Below are positions 24,986 through 37,557 of a stretch of 64,000 bases of DNA, piece after piece. This DNA is from Branchiostoma floridae (lineage: Eukaryota > Chordata > Leptocardii > Amphioxiformes > Branchiostomatidae): NCBI RefSeq assembly GCF_000003815.2, contig NC_049985.1:2037762-2101761 (forward strand), given 5' to 3'. Position numbers and translations under genes: made by a program. A model generated the notes under the pieces. The model saw only the letters and a list, made by a program, of their open reading frames with translations, did no database searches and had not been told where the DNA came from. Every line of letters begins with the position of its first letter. Position 1 is the stretch's first letter.

Positions 24986-25846
24986 AATAGATAAAGGTTC
25001 AAACAAACAAACTAGAGCCTAAAACCAGCGACCTAAGAATTGACTTATATATCGCTCAACAAATTTCATAGAGAGAATTTCTTCATATTTTGTGTCATTT
25101 TTAAGTTCAGAAATCGTACTTGTAGATCGGAAATCATACTAAAATGTTGAAATCAAATTTTGAACGCTTTATATGGTCAGTCAGCGAGTCCAGTGAAGAG
25201 GGGCCTTAGAAGGTTGGAAATGTATCACTCGTCATCGGGTCATTTTCAAGTGTACATGACAACGCCAGCGGTCCGGATAGCACAGTTGGGTTATAGATAG
25301 CACAAACGATGAGCTCTGGTCACGGATGAACACGAGTGTGGTTTTGTTTGGAAATTGGTAAGTTATATTTTGACGTTGTTAACATATTGTTGCATGCATT
25401 TCTTGAAGCCTGGTGCCATCCTAGTTTGTTTTCCGCGGCTCCCGTACCCAGAGCTAACCAACTTTTCTCCAGGGGTGAGTGGAGGGGCGCCTGTAAACTA
25501 GATAGAATGACGCCCTGGTTTTAAATCCGCTATGTGTTGAAAGACAAACAAAATTGACACGCACTATAGATCCCATGCGAACAGAGTCATGTTCAGGTTC
25601 CTCTGCGTTTGAACTTTGTCGGGTACTATCGTAGTGAACTGGGGTCCTCTTACATGTATTTACATCACATCTTTTCAAATTACATTACGTATATTTGTAT
25701 ATGTAGGTCAGCAAGAGTGCGGTAAGTATCACATTGCAAATTCAACAATGTACGATAGGATATCGTTCTAGGGAGAGGGGCAACGTTTCAACGGCATGTC
25801 ATTCATTCATTTATCCATCACCCGACCATTTTTGAACGGGCGTATT

Positions 25847-25932
25847 CTCCAAGCAGAGGTTGGGTCGTGGGCATTACTAGTGGACGTATAAATCCAGGCC
25901 ACTACTCACGGCGACCCAACATCTGCTTGGAG
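25847..25932. mobile_element. Short palindromic MITE-like element
   Basis: CTCCAAGCAGAGGTTGGGTCG at the left and its near-perfect reverse complement (CGACCCAACATCTGCTTGGAG) at the right. A sister copy is at 36595-36711. Confidence 0.65.
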
Positions 25933-26382
25933 GATAGTGCAGGTGTGTACTGTACCTGTTACCTAATCCCCACATAGGTGTGCAGTATTACCTGTGCCCA
26001 GGTGATCTGACAGATGATACTCTACGCTACAGTGGGGGGCATTCTTCCTTTGCAGGGACCGTAATGACACAGACCTAGTCTCTATCAGATTAACATTGAC
26101 TATAGGGAGAATAATTCTATTACACAGGAGTACTTGGCTACTGTCATGCTTTGTTTGCTCACCATGCTACTGTAGGATAACATTTACCCGACCCTTTCCA
26201 CGTATTGACTCTCCTGTCTAACTACTTACTCTTACAACCTATTTGCCGATCTCTACTATCGATATAGGATATACGATATATATCTCTACTATAGATACAG
26301 CTAACCCCACCCCCACCCCATAGGAAGACCGGCCATTCATGTACTAGTGTTGACAACCCCAAGCTATGACGAGTCCTAGCAA

Positions 26383-26478
26383 CACGTGACGTCATCACTG
26401 GACGTACGACAGTGGCCCGAAAGCTACACGTTCAACGCTCCCGGCGGTGGACTTATGAGTTGGACATAAACATTAAAG
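26383..26478 (+). promoter_or_regulatory. Candidate distal promoter with CRE/E-box and 5' exon
   Basis: CACGTG (26383-26388) overlaps a perfect TGACGTCA cAMP-response element (26387-26394). About 85 bases on, AACATTAAAG meets a consensus GTGAGTAC donor at 26479. This could be the untranslated first exon of the + strand sulfotransferase, whose first coding exon has a clear acceptor at 45669. The link across 19 kb is inference. Confidence 0.25.
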
Positions 26479-26723
26479 GTGAGTACAGTACAAAGATGTT
26501 GCCATCATGAGACTTTGCGTCCCTGTCCCATACGTCATATGACGTGTTTACGACAGAAAACTGTTTACACTCTTTGGACAGTCGTGATTTAATGCGTCCT
26601 TGACTGAAATGGCTGTAACATTACATCCCTCCGGATAGCGGGATAGACCGTTAACGTTCTGTCATATAGACTTAATTAAACATCTTACGATAAACACAAC
26701 CTCTACCTGGCTCCACATGTCAC

Positions 26724-26866
26724 TGGAAAAATAGTAGAAATTGGCCAAGTAGACAGATCATAACATGCCAGAGGGGTTAGCTGGCCAGGGAGTACAGATT
26801 GCGTAGCTAACTCCCCCTGGCATGTTATCCGTCTATTTGGCCACTTTCTACTATTTCTCTAGCGAC
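26724..26866. mobile_element. Palindromic MITE-like hairpin
   Basis: ATAGTAGAAATTGGCCAAGT and CATGCCAGAGGGG arms reappear inverted at the right (CCCCCTGGCATG, TTTGGCCACTTTCTACTAT), followed by CTGGTAGAGACTAG. Related hairpins lie at 48733-48889 and 56877-57202, and decayed ones near 27575-27720 and 46015-46280. Confidence 0.65.
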
Positions 26867-27782
26867 CGGCGGAGCCTGGTAGAGACTAGAGAGACTACGC
26901 ATTTATTTCGGTCTTTTATTTGTACTCTTCCCCTACGCAACGGGGCACCTGTCGTGTCACTTCTGAGTTTATTACTGCTAAAGGCGGGCCGTAGTCACGA
27001 ATTTTTCTCCATTGACACTAGTCACTAGTGTGGTGGTATTTAGTAAGACCTGGAGCACAGCCATGTCTTTGTGAAGCGGGTATGTGGATAGATCTGTCTC
27101 GTGGTAGCAGGGGAATTGGACATTTGTACGTGCGACGCCTCCGCGACTTTCTGGAATGTTTCAGAGCTTGGGTAGTGATGCTTCACCAAAACACGATGTG
27201 CAGCCAGGCTGTTGTGGGTTTCATTCTCTTTCGCTAAGGATCCCTGAACTTTGTGGATTTAAGAAGATCTAAGAAGGTAGAAGGTAAGACTAGGTATCGA
27301 ACGGTTGTTGTTGCTGTCTTTGTTTGACGTCTGTTATTTCGCTAGACGTGGTCTCTTGTACCAATCGACCGTGTACTACAGTTAACTTGATAACCAGAAC
27401 ACGATATGTACAACGTATAGTCGGGTAACGTTGTGGGTTTTCGGGCGTGTCGACCCATGTCATGACCATACCATCCCCAACTTACTCTCTACGTTCTTTA
27501 ATGCCTTTAATGAAAACCCATGTAACTCTGTTTAAGTTTCCCGTATGAAGCTTCATGCTGGGTAAGACTAGAGTTCTTATTAGTCTCTACCGGACTGACT
27601 ACGCTAGCTATTAAAGGAGAATAATTTGCCAGGAGCTCGAGAGTTTTGCTACCAGAGGAGTTGGTCGGCCGCGTAAACATGAACCCTATGGCGTGGACTG
27701 ACTCCCCTGGCAAATTTCGCGCTTTTTTCGAAACTCTACGATCCCCGCACCCTCGTAGAATGGCCTGGTGGAGGCTAAGTTC

Positions 27783-28237
27783 TTTGTACCATGGTTCTTC
27801 CGTCTTTTTGTAAACCTTAATGCTTTCAGAAGGCGCTAAACTTCAGTTTTTAATTGCTTGGCCTGTCTACAGTGTACGTACGTGTGTTTGCGCCTGTCTA
27901 GCTCGATCTGTTTTCCCTATCCACAAACTGACGGCTGGGTGCGAGGGGGCTGAGTTTGTCCAAGCCCGGCTCCCTGATATTTGCGTGTTGTGCGTGGTGG
28001 AGGCTACGTTCTTATGACCGTGGTTCTTTCGTCTTCTTCAATAAACCTTATTGCTTCCAGAAGGCGTTAGTTTTTTATTACTTGGCCTGTATACAGTGTA
28101 CGTGTTTGCCCCTGTCTTGCTAGATCTGTTCAAGTCCCCTATCCACAAACTGACGGGCGGGTGCTTCGAAGGGCCCGAGTTTGTCCAAGCCCAGCTCCCT
28201 GATATTTGCGAGTTGTTGCGCTCGTGTTTGCCCACAC
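27783..28237. repeat. Tandem duplication of about 229 bases
   Basis: Two diverged copies share CAGAAGGCG, ACTTGGCCTGT, CTATCCACAAACTGACGG and GCTCCCTGATATTTGCG in the same order. A shorter partial copy continues to about 28300. Confidence 0.7.
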
Positions 28238-30060
28238 GTTGTCCAAGCCCAGGCAGCTCCCTGATATTTGCGTGTTGTTGCGCTCCTGTTTGCCCACACG
28301 TGTTCACTATCCCAACGATCTGTAAGGGGTGAAATATTTAACGGCGTTCTTTGGTATGACACCTGAGCACACGGACGGTATTTGCTCGACTTTTGGACAG
28401 GCAGTGATATAGGGCAGAAACCAAAGAGTGGTGCGGCTTAAAAACATGGGCATTAGGATGTGCATGATTTTCTTTGAATAACAGGTCAGTGCTGTCTTGT
28501 CTTTTCTTTCACGTCTTTAGAATAAACTAGAGTGGATACTACAGAGCTGACTGAAGTCGAATTTGTCGTAGACTTTAGAGAAGAACATATGTACTTTTCG
28601 TTGTCGGAAGAGTTTCCATGTCATCCCAAATTCTTTCTACATGACGTTTCATTCTCTTGTCATGTTTTGCATTGTGGGCAGTCTTACAGTGTAAGCGGTG
28701 CCCTTTAGCAAGACACGTCATTTGCTCGAATTGGGGCGAAGCAGTGATATAGTCATGGGGTCGAGGGGGTCCAGATATCTCCAAATATCTAGAGTGTCAG
28801 GATATGCACTAGATACATCGTTGAGCTATTGTCAGAACCTGAGTTTCTTTGTCTTGCTTGATCATAGATTAAAGTAGATTACAGTTATACGACAAATGGT
28901 TTTAAGGAGCAGATCTTTAAATCGGTCGATGCTCTCAGGTGTCATTGCCCAAGATCTAGCCCGAGATGATACTTTGGCTTTGCCAGAAGTCGTTTTTCAA
29001 CTTTGAATAGATTTGAGAGAATATTGCAAATATAGTAATCGCCTGAGCGGTGTACGTTTTCCGTACGTTTCTGTAAAACCTTTCGTTGCCACATTTTAAA
29101 CACTGTCGACAGTTTTTCAGCGCTGTGTAAACATAGACGCAATCCCTGTGGTCAGTCCGGGGATCCAAGAGTGGCCACAACTGACCCGTAGCGGTCTTTG
29201 GACCGTCACAAAGGTCCTGACACAGTTAAACACTGGTTCTAAAGTGAAGGATGAATAGCCTAGGCGGTGCACCCAAGGGTTCGGAAGGGTTCAAAGAGGT
29301 TAGATTTTCTTTGTAGTATCTAAGCGCTTCATTACCTTCGCTAGAATTAAGGTTATATTTTCGCATTTTGGCTCCCTAGCGGCTTGCTATGGTACTGCAG
29401 CGGAACTTCCGGATCTGATACCTCGAGTTGTGGACCTTCTACTGTCATGATTTTTGAGTGGTAGATAGCTCTTTGGGTAGAGAGTGGTTTATGCTTGGAC
29501 CCCCTAGTTCCAAATATTTCTTTATATCTGCTCCTTAGTCTAGCTCCGAAAACGTCACATTGCGTTTGATTCAGCTTGATACGCGTCGGATAAGTACTAG
29601 TATTTCATATGTTTCGTGGCCGGCTTGCACATGTGTGATACTTAGCGCAAATTTTATGATATGAAAGAGTACTTAAAAATAAAACAGATTACGCAAGAGT
29701 ACTAAACAAATAACACTAAATACCAGCCATATAGTCTCATTTGAAAAAGCCGTCACTGTAGTGTGTTGACGATGTTCTGTGAAGACCTTCGGTTCCAAAG
29801 AACGGGTCCTTGATACTGTAGGCTGCCCTGAAAAGACTGTTCACACAGTAAACACAAGGATAACAGAGACAGGGTAAGCCTTGCTAAGGCAAACCTTAGG
29901 AACCACATACCAGACGGCTGTGCCTACATAGTACACGACATTTGGTACGTCTTCTTGACTTAATTCTAACCGCCTAGCAATGTCAAACATGTACGCGTTT
30001 TGTCTAAGAATAATGCTAATTTCTTCATCAATGTTTTGAGACCCCCTAATTAGGCAGTGC

Positions 30061-30415
30061 TTGTGACTTGACTTGTACATTTTCCATATTCTGTGCTTAC
30101 AGATTTCCAGTGTCGAACCATTTTTGTCAGAGACTTCGACTTCGACATAAGTCAGAGAATAATGTTAATTACTTTAACGCTTTGTGTGACATTGAGACCC
30201 CCTAGTTAAGCATCATAGTGCTTGACTTGTACATTTTCCATTTTCTGTGGCTGCAGATTTTCAGTGTCGAACCAGTTTCAGAGAAAAATTTTAACAATAT
30301 TTTATATAGAATTTTGTTAATTACCTCAACGCTTTGTGTGAAATTGAGACCGTTAATTAAGCATTGATTAACTTGTATATTTTCTATTTTCTGTGTTCGG
30401 GTTTCGTCCTTGAAG
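30061..30415. repeat. Degenerate tandem repeat, about 150-base unit
   Basis: TTGTACATTTTCCATATTCTG-like motifs followed by ACAGATTTCCAGTGTCGAACC recur near 30075, 30225 and, more weakly, 30370, with TTAATTACxTxAACGCTTTGTGTG between them. Confidence 0.55.
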
Positions 30416-30539
30416 AATGGTGGTAAACATAGGTTATACTTATAGACGAAACACATGGTTGGCCCTGTGTGTACGTTGTCGCCGCCTGACCCAGCGACCC
30501 GCGACCGCGGAACCCGTGGAGCTGTCACGTTCAATACAC

Positions 30540-31300
30540 GTCAGGATAGGGACTGGGGGAGGGGGCAGTCTCCAAGCAAATGTGGAAAGGTTTTGCGGAG
30601 TAGCAAAAGCCTTTGCGAAACATTGCGGAATCGGAGGATTGAGAAACGTTACGATTGTCTTTGCATCTGCTTGGAAATTATAGGAAGTGGTAGCCTGACA
30701 GTGACAGGGGATGGGTGAATCTCCGAGCAGATGTGGAAAGGCAAAACCGTAAAGTTTTTCTAGCCTCCGGATTTGCGGAGCAGCTAGCCTTTGCCAAACT
30801 TTGCTGTGTAGAATCGGGAGCTTGCGAAACGTTAAGTTTTATCTTTCTACGTCTGCTTGGAGATTAGGGAGTGGGTAGCCTGCCAGTACCACCCAGGAAT
30901 GTTTGGGCAACACAAAAGTTTATTGTACGGATGGCATCTTCTGCGTACCGCAAAGCTAGGGTAGGGACCGGGGATGGGTGAACCTCCAAGCAGACGTGGA
31001 AAGGCAAAATCGTGAAGTTTCTCTAGCTTCAGGTTTCGCCAGAGCGGCAAGCTTTTGCCCCGTGGGAGCGGGAGCTTGTGAAATGTTTCGATTTTGCCTT
31101 TCCACATCTGCTTGGGGATAAGGGAGTGGTGGACTGACTTACCGGGCATCTGGAATGTTTGGGCGACACAAAAGTTTATTGTACGGATGATATCTTCTCC
31201 ATACCGTAAAGCTAGGATAGGGACTGAGGAGCGGGCAATCTCCTAGCAGACGTGGAAAGGCAAACCATACGTTTTCTGGCCTCCGGTTTTGCGGAGCGGC
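30540..31300. repeat. Degenerate repeat array, about 257-base unit
   Basis: CAGACGTGGAAAGGCAAA-type motifs near 30575, 30725, 30988 and 31244. The phrase CACAAAAGTTTATTGTACGG recurs at about 30910 and 31167. Inverted versions (CTTTCCACATCTGCTTGG) are interspersed, suggesting foldback elements. Confidence 0.6.
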
Positions 31301-32449
31301 AAGCGTTTGTCGAACTTTGTTCTTTGTTTTGGAGCTTAATTCGGAGATGTTAATGTTAACGTTAATCTGGAGATATTGTACAACGCTCGTTCACCTCTAT
31401 CCGCGGTGTAGCCTATATCCGTTGTTTTCAAAACGGGATATTTAGAGATATCAAGTCGACGGGCCGTGGTTTTAAAACTGCAACGTTTTGAAAATTTTGT
31501 CAAAACGTTTGTCAAAACGCATGATAAATATAAACTTGTCAGTGCTACTCATGTGTCTAAAATGAGGGAATCTACTTTCTATATAACTAAATAGAGTATT
31601 TCTATCATTGACATACATATCGCAATCAACAGTGAAGTGCACTTCATCTTCTACCATGTTTGAGGTACAAAATTGGCAGACTCTTTGTTCTAAAGGAGTG
31701 CGGTTGTGCCTTCCTGAATTCGCAGATAAATGGTGAGCTAGCGTTACGTTTTTTTTGGAGGCGCGCGCATTTAACCCGACCCCCAGCCATCACCAAATAC
31801 GCAGAAGACAATGTCGCCTCCTACATCTGCTCGGAGATACCATACCGCTGAGTTGATGTTATCGTCGGTGAGAGATGATCTCTGGGTCGGGATGCAGGCG
31901 GAGAATTTCTGTCTTTGGCTGCATGTTCGCCAACACCTGGACCAACAGTCACCGCCACAGAGACTTGATTAAGACCCTCGGATTACAAAGAAACGAAAAA
32001 TCCAAAAGCAAACTGGGTCAAAGCGGGAAGGCTGTACCTGGGCTGCGCACATATAGCAGTCAAGACAGCAGTGAATATTTTTAAAGTAAGTGTGTGTTCA
32101 AAAATTCGCATTTTCCGAGATGCAAGTACCCTAAGAACAGTGTGTCCATCTTCACAAGATAGCTTTAAACAAGGCTTGCAGGCAGATGTGCAAAGGTTAG
32201 GTGTGACAGGTCGTTCAGTGTAATATAGCCAGCTGTAAAGCTAGTGTGTTACGATAGTGTGGTGTGGTTCAATACAGATGCAGAATATAGTCAGATTAAA
32301 GTTTTCTCTGGCTCCCAGTCATCTGTTTTTACCTCGTTCCAACCTCTTGCATGGTCTTTTTATAAGATATCCAAGAACCAAGGAAATACACTATTGTGGC
32401 CTTACCTACACTATTAGCACACGAAGTTGCAAAATCCTCAATCAGTGGA

Positions 32450-34900
32450 TATAGCCAGATTCGAGTTTTCGCTGGCTCCTAGTCCCTTGTTTTTGTCTTG
32501 TCCGATCGGCTTGCTTGAGTTTTGGGTAAAACGTCAGATGACCAAGGGAATGAATTGGTGTTGCCTTACCTACACCATTGCGTGAAAAGCTGTATATCTG
32601 GCTTCCCATCGGTCCCGAGTTACTGCAGTGTCTTATCTTGGACTTCTTCAGTCTCAGGTGCTATATCTTCACGACGGCGGGCAGACTTATTGGCGCGTCT
32701 GTATATCTATCTATGGACGAATGGGATCAACGTCTTTGAAGAAATGACGGGAATCGATTTGAAGAAGTGTGGAGTTTTCTCAGGACTTCGTTAACGAGCT
32801 GTTGAGGTCTTTAAGGTCTCAACAGCGGGATTGAAGAGTGAGTGTGTTGCAGTGCGATGGACTTCTTTTCTTATAAATCTTCATTCACACCGATATACAG
32901 ACATGAACCGACGCCTTCAGAGAAATCAAAGCATCGAGCAAAAGTTCTATATTTTTTCTATAAGACTTCGTTAGGGAGCTGTAGACCTCTAATGTCTTAA
33001 GTCTGTGATTGAAGGGTGAGCACACTGCAGTGCGGTAAACTTCTTTCTTATACATCTTGATATCACACCGGCTGTCAGACGCACTGACGTGTCTCTAAAT
33101 TTGCCTCTGGGGAGATGACGGGATCGGTTTGAAGAAATGTGGGTTTTTCTTAAGACTTCGATAGCGAGCTGCCGAGGTCTCTAAGGTCTCAAGGCCGGGA
33201 TTGAAGAATGAATATACTGCAGTGCAATGGGCGTCTTTCTTATAAATCTTCATTCCCACCGGCAGACGTCAGAGAGACCTATTGACTCTTCTGTATATCT
33301 ATGGACCATTTTCCTGCGATGAATTGATCTCAAGAAGATTGTTCTTCTCTCAAGACTTCGTTAAAGAGCTGCTGAGGTCTCTAAGGTCTCAGCAGTGGGA
33401 TTTAAGAGTGAGTATGTTGCAGTGTGGTAGACCATTCTTACAAATCTTCATTCACACCGGCGGACAGACTTAATAACTCATTATATATCTATGAACCGAC
33501 GTCGCAAGAGAAATCAAATCACAGCATAGACTTGAAGTAAGACGTTTTTCTTCTTTAGGGATCTGCCGACCTATAAGGTCTTAAGTCTTTGATTTAAGAC
33601 TGAGCACTGCAGCAGTGAGACAGATCAGCAGACTTATAAACTTAGAATTAAAAGAGCATTCTTATAAATCTTATTTCACGCCGGCAGACAGACGTACTGA
33701 CGCGTGTCTATGAACCGGCGTCTCCAGAGAGAAATCCAGCATCGATTTGAAGATTTTTTTTCGTTAGGGATCTACCGACCTCTGAGGTCTCAAGAGTGTG
33801 ATTGAAGAGTCAGCATGTCGCTGTGTGTCAGACTTCATTTTTATAAATCTTCATTTTGACAGCAGCCGACAGACATACTGACGCGTAACAGTGTTTATCT
33901 GTCTTCTATGGACCAACTCCTTTGGAGGAATGACGGAATCGAAGGTTCTTTTCTCCAAACTTCGTTAAGGAACTGCCGATCCCTGAGGTCTCAAGAGCAC
34001 ACTTGGAGAGTGAGCATGTGTGGTAGACTTCTTTCTTATAAACCTCAGTTCTCACCTGCGGACAGACCTGCTAATGCGTCAGTAGTAAATCTATGGAGCT
34101 TTCCTTGGGAGAAATGAAGGAATTGATCTCAAGAAGATTGGTCTTTTCTCAAGACTTCGTTTAAGAGCTGCTGAGGTCTCTAAGGTCGTGAAGAGCGGCC
34201 CTGAAGAGTGGGTGTGCTGCAGTGTTGTAGACTTCATTCTTATAAATCTTAATTCTCGCCGGAGGACAGACCTACTGACACGTCAGTAAATCTATGGACC
34301 AACTCAGGTTCAGAATGTAGCACTAAACCTCAGCATATCAGTGCACATCAGTTAGCTGCCTAGTGTCCACATTGTACTGTCCATATCTGCTTTACATAAT
34401 CTGCATAAAGTCAAGTATGTTGCCGTTTTTAAGACCTCTTTCTTATCTTATAAATCTTATCATCACACCGAAGGACAGACCGATTGATTAGTCAGTAAAT
34501 CTCTGGACCAACGCCTCTGGTGAAATGTCAGGATCGATATGAAGGACAGTTGATGAGGCTAGGCTATCGACCTACTGGAAGAACACTAAGAAACAGTCAG
34601 AACATCTCAGTGCCATTTGCCAGAACGAAAAGACTGAAGCAGTCTTTCGTGCACTGTGCCCTCAGACTGTATAACAATGCTGCATAGCACATAGCGTGTA
34701 TGTTTAACGTTTTGACTATGATTGTTTAGCAAATTTATTGTACAGCTCCCCCTGCCTATGTACTTTTGAGGAATGATAATAAAAGGTTATAAAAGTAAAA
34801 AAGACCTCTGCTCCAGGTCTCAAGAGCAGGCTCGAAAAGAGAGAGTACGTTGCAGTAATGGGCCGTCTGGTTAGGCTCAGACGATAGCACTAAATCCGTC
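32450..34900. repeat. Long degenerate tandem repeat, units of roughly 170-220 bases
   Basis: At least eight diverged units share TAAGACTTCGTTA, GCTGCTGAGGTCTCTAAGG, TTGAAGAGTGAG, CTTATAAATCTTCATTC and CGGACAGAC in a fixed order. No open frame is conserved. Units are too diverged for precise borders by eye. Confidence 0.7.
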
Positions 34901-35044
34901 AGGTAGTCCACAATATTCTCCAAGCAAATCTGGAAGCTCGGCTCCGGCTGTTGAACAAGAAGTTGAACATATGTGACTGGGCTGTAAAACAGTAACTTAC
35001 GTGGTCCAAATGAAATATTTGCCCAGTATAACAACAGACCAGAA

Positions 35045-36480
35045 GTGGTAGCCTTCATCAAGACGCATGCACCAATTATCTCTTAACCGGGGCGGGGGCG
35101 ATATACACTTCCAACAACCTTTGACCCATTGCTGACGTCATATGTGCATATAAAGTCTTGTGTCAAGAGCAATTGACACAAATAATTGAAGAGGACTGAT
35201 CGATTCAGTCGGCAATTCCGTTAAGAACAGTTGAATTGCACAATGTTTTCTTGCCCTGTTGTTATAGGGTTTATTTGGTTTCCCGGAAGACAACGTAGTT
35301 TCCCTGTGTACATTGCACGTTAGACACCCTATGACCTACATCTCCGTCCCAACCTGATGAAACCATTCACGAATCACGATTGACAGAAATAGAGATAAGT
35401 GAGCATTAACCCAGATAACGATTGATAATGGTTTTTATTTGATTAATGTCGACACTTTGCAAATTGCACCTTACATGCCTACAAACGGTTATAATTGCCT
35501 TGATATTATAACGATACAACGAACGGATTGCATGATTTGCATGGGGATATTCTTGATGAACGTTTACTTCTGTTGAAATCACCGCAACGCACGTGTAAAG
35601 CCCGGAGGTGATTCGCACCAAATGGCTGGTGTTCAATGAAATTGTATGTTTCATTTGGCTTTCGAAAAGAGGGATGGCGCGTTTTTTACTGAAGCGTGCG
35701 AAGCGGAACTTACTGTTAATCGCGAAACTTTTGCGGTGGTTCTATTTTCACTGTGACTTCTATCCACCGCGAATTCATGACGAGGCGAATATGGCTCCCG
35801 TGAATGATTACGGTGCTATAGTGTTGGCAGTCAAACCTGTCCCAGCATTAGACAGGACACTTCTCTGGGCTGACCCGTAATCATTACGTGTCATGTACGC
35901 TGTAGCGTATACAGTATACGGTCCAACTGGTTAACTTCGAATTATTGCACACGCCGGCTAATTGCAAGAAATACACAGTCAAATGGATGTGCAATTAAAC
36001 GGCTTCTGCTGCACTACACAAATGTTTCAATCGCGAAATTAAAACAATGCGAAAAGTACCGCGAAATTAAACTTTCGCGATTCACAGTATGCCATCCCTC
36101 TGTATATTATCTGTTGATTGGTTCTGATGTATGCCATAAGATAGTCCCCCTCCGGACCTGGAGGAAAAAGTATTGATCTCTGAATCGTGCCTGACATTTC
36201 CCGGTGCAAATGAAGACAGATAACAGTTTCCCCGCCTGGAGGCAAGGCACTGTACGGTAATTGCTGATTTAGAGACAAGAAGAGAGATTCAGAGAGAATG
36301 CCAAGTGCTTCGTTCGTTCTGCACAACCGATAAATTGTCTTTAGGCGCAACGCACAAGTTTTGTGTGTTGTGTGGCGCAACATACAAGTTTTTTTTCGAT
36401 CAGAGGACTGATCGAAAGCTTGTTGGTAAGCGCTTTATGTGTATGTATGTGTATGTAAGCGCTTTATTTTGTGTACGGAC
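35045..36480 (+). mobile_element. Penelope-like element tail relic split by a later insertion
   Basis: 35045-35160 resembles 17620-17710 (decayed RGVKEAIYIR...LNRDGGRY coding; CTTTGACCCATTGCTGACGTCA). It is followed by GAGGACTGATCGA at 35191-35203. The rest of the tail (AAGCTTGTTGG, then TTTGTGTACGGA) resumes at 36416, after a second GAGGACTGATCGA at 36403-36415. The roughly 1.2 kb between (35204-36402) is therefore a later insertion with a 13-base target duplication. Its identity is unknown; it ends in a T-rich run. Confidence 0.6.
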
Positions 36481-36594
36481 ATAGAGTTTAAAATTGTAGT
36501 ATAATGTTGTCTACTGTCTGTCAGTGAACTTACATTCAAGTTTTGTACAAACTTTGTACAAGCTTGGTAACAGTAGACGGTAAGGTTTGGTTTT

Positions 36595-36711
36595 CTTCGA
36601 GTAGAGGTTGGGTCGCTGAGCTAGAGATAGTAGTCGTTGGGATTTTTACTGAGGGAAGCGAGCCAGTGAAAATCACAACTACTATCTCCGCGACCCAACC
36701 TCTGCTTCAAG
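36595..36711. mobile_element. Palindromic MITE-like element
   Basis: Left arm from GTAGAGGTTGGGTCG to GATAGTAGT and right arm from ACTACTATCTCCGCGACC to CAACCTCTGCTTC are inverted copies. Same family as 25847-25932. Confidence 0.7.
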
Positions 36712-37557
36712 CTTTGTAGAATAAGGATTGGTCCACTCACTCCGGGATGGACCCCTACTCTTCGATAAGTGTGGTGGGATTTTTAACATGTTGGAGGGGG
36801 CGTGTTGGACGTGTACAGTGTAGCAGTCCTCAAACACGGGACCTCTAGCTTTACGTCCCTAACGGAAGCTAAGTACTGATTTTGTTTTTCAACTGAGTCG
36901 AGTGAGAAAGTAGGATGTGATGTTAAGTGCCTTTCCCAAGGACACAACTTTGTGATCCGATACTGAGTCAGGTGCCAGCTGGATCACGTGTCCGACGTTG
37001 TGGGTCATTCCTCACGAAGAAGGCCATATTGGGATTGTAGGAAAGTCGAAGACTGGCCTTTTTGCTGTGTTGAATCGAAGTCAAGTCTGACATATCATCC
37101 TCTTTATTTTATTATATGAGTGATGTCATTAATGTCATCTATTAGCTAGGGTGATGTGACCGACTGGTTTCCGATGTAACAGTCCAAACTATACTCCAGG
37201 TATACTCCTGTACCCGGGTGTCGATTTTGTTCAGGGTATGCTTTGTACCGTTACACGGGCAGCTGTGTTTGGAGTGTTGGGATCGGTCACCACTCTGACT
37301 CAATGGTGAAAGGGAGGTCTGTGTGTGAAGTAGTCATCGGAGCTCAACTTCTAGCCGGGTATACATAATGCCGGGTTCAAGTTCGAGTCAAGACTGAGGA
37401 CTGGTCCTTCGTCTTTCGTTGTCTCAAAAAGAAGCCAAACCCCCAGCATTTCGACCAGAGTAGTCACATGCATATTGCATATCCATTATTTTCATGTTGC
37501 GTCACTTACGTGTCATGTAACGTTAGCCTTTGGGCTAGAATTTGCAACTAGAAAGGC

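Larger units (their letters stand above)
23961..26380. other. Intergenic stretch without a recognised gene
   Basis: Upstream of ZNHIT2. It holds the possible orphan exon and a palindromic element at 25847-25932. Short open frames have no recognisable content. Confidence 0.5.
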
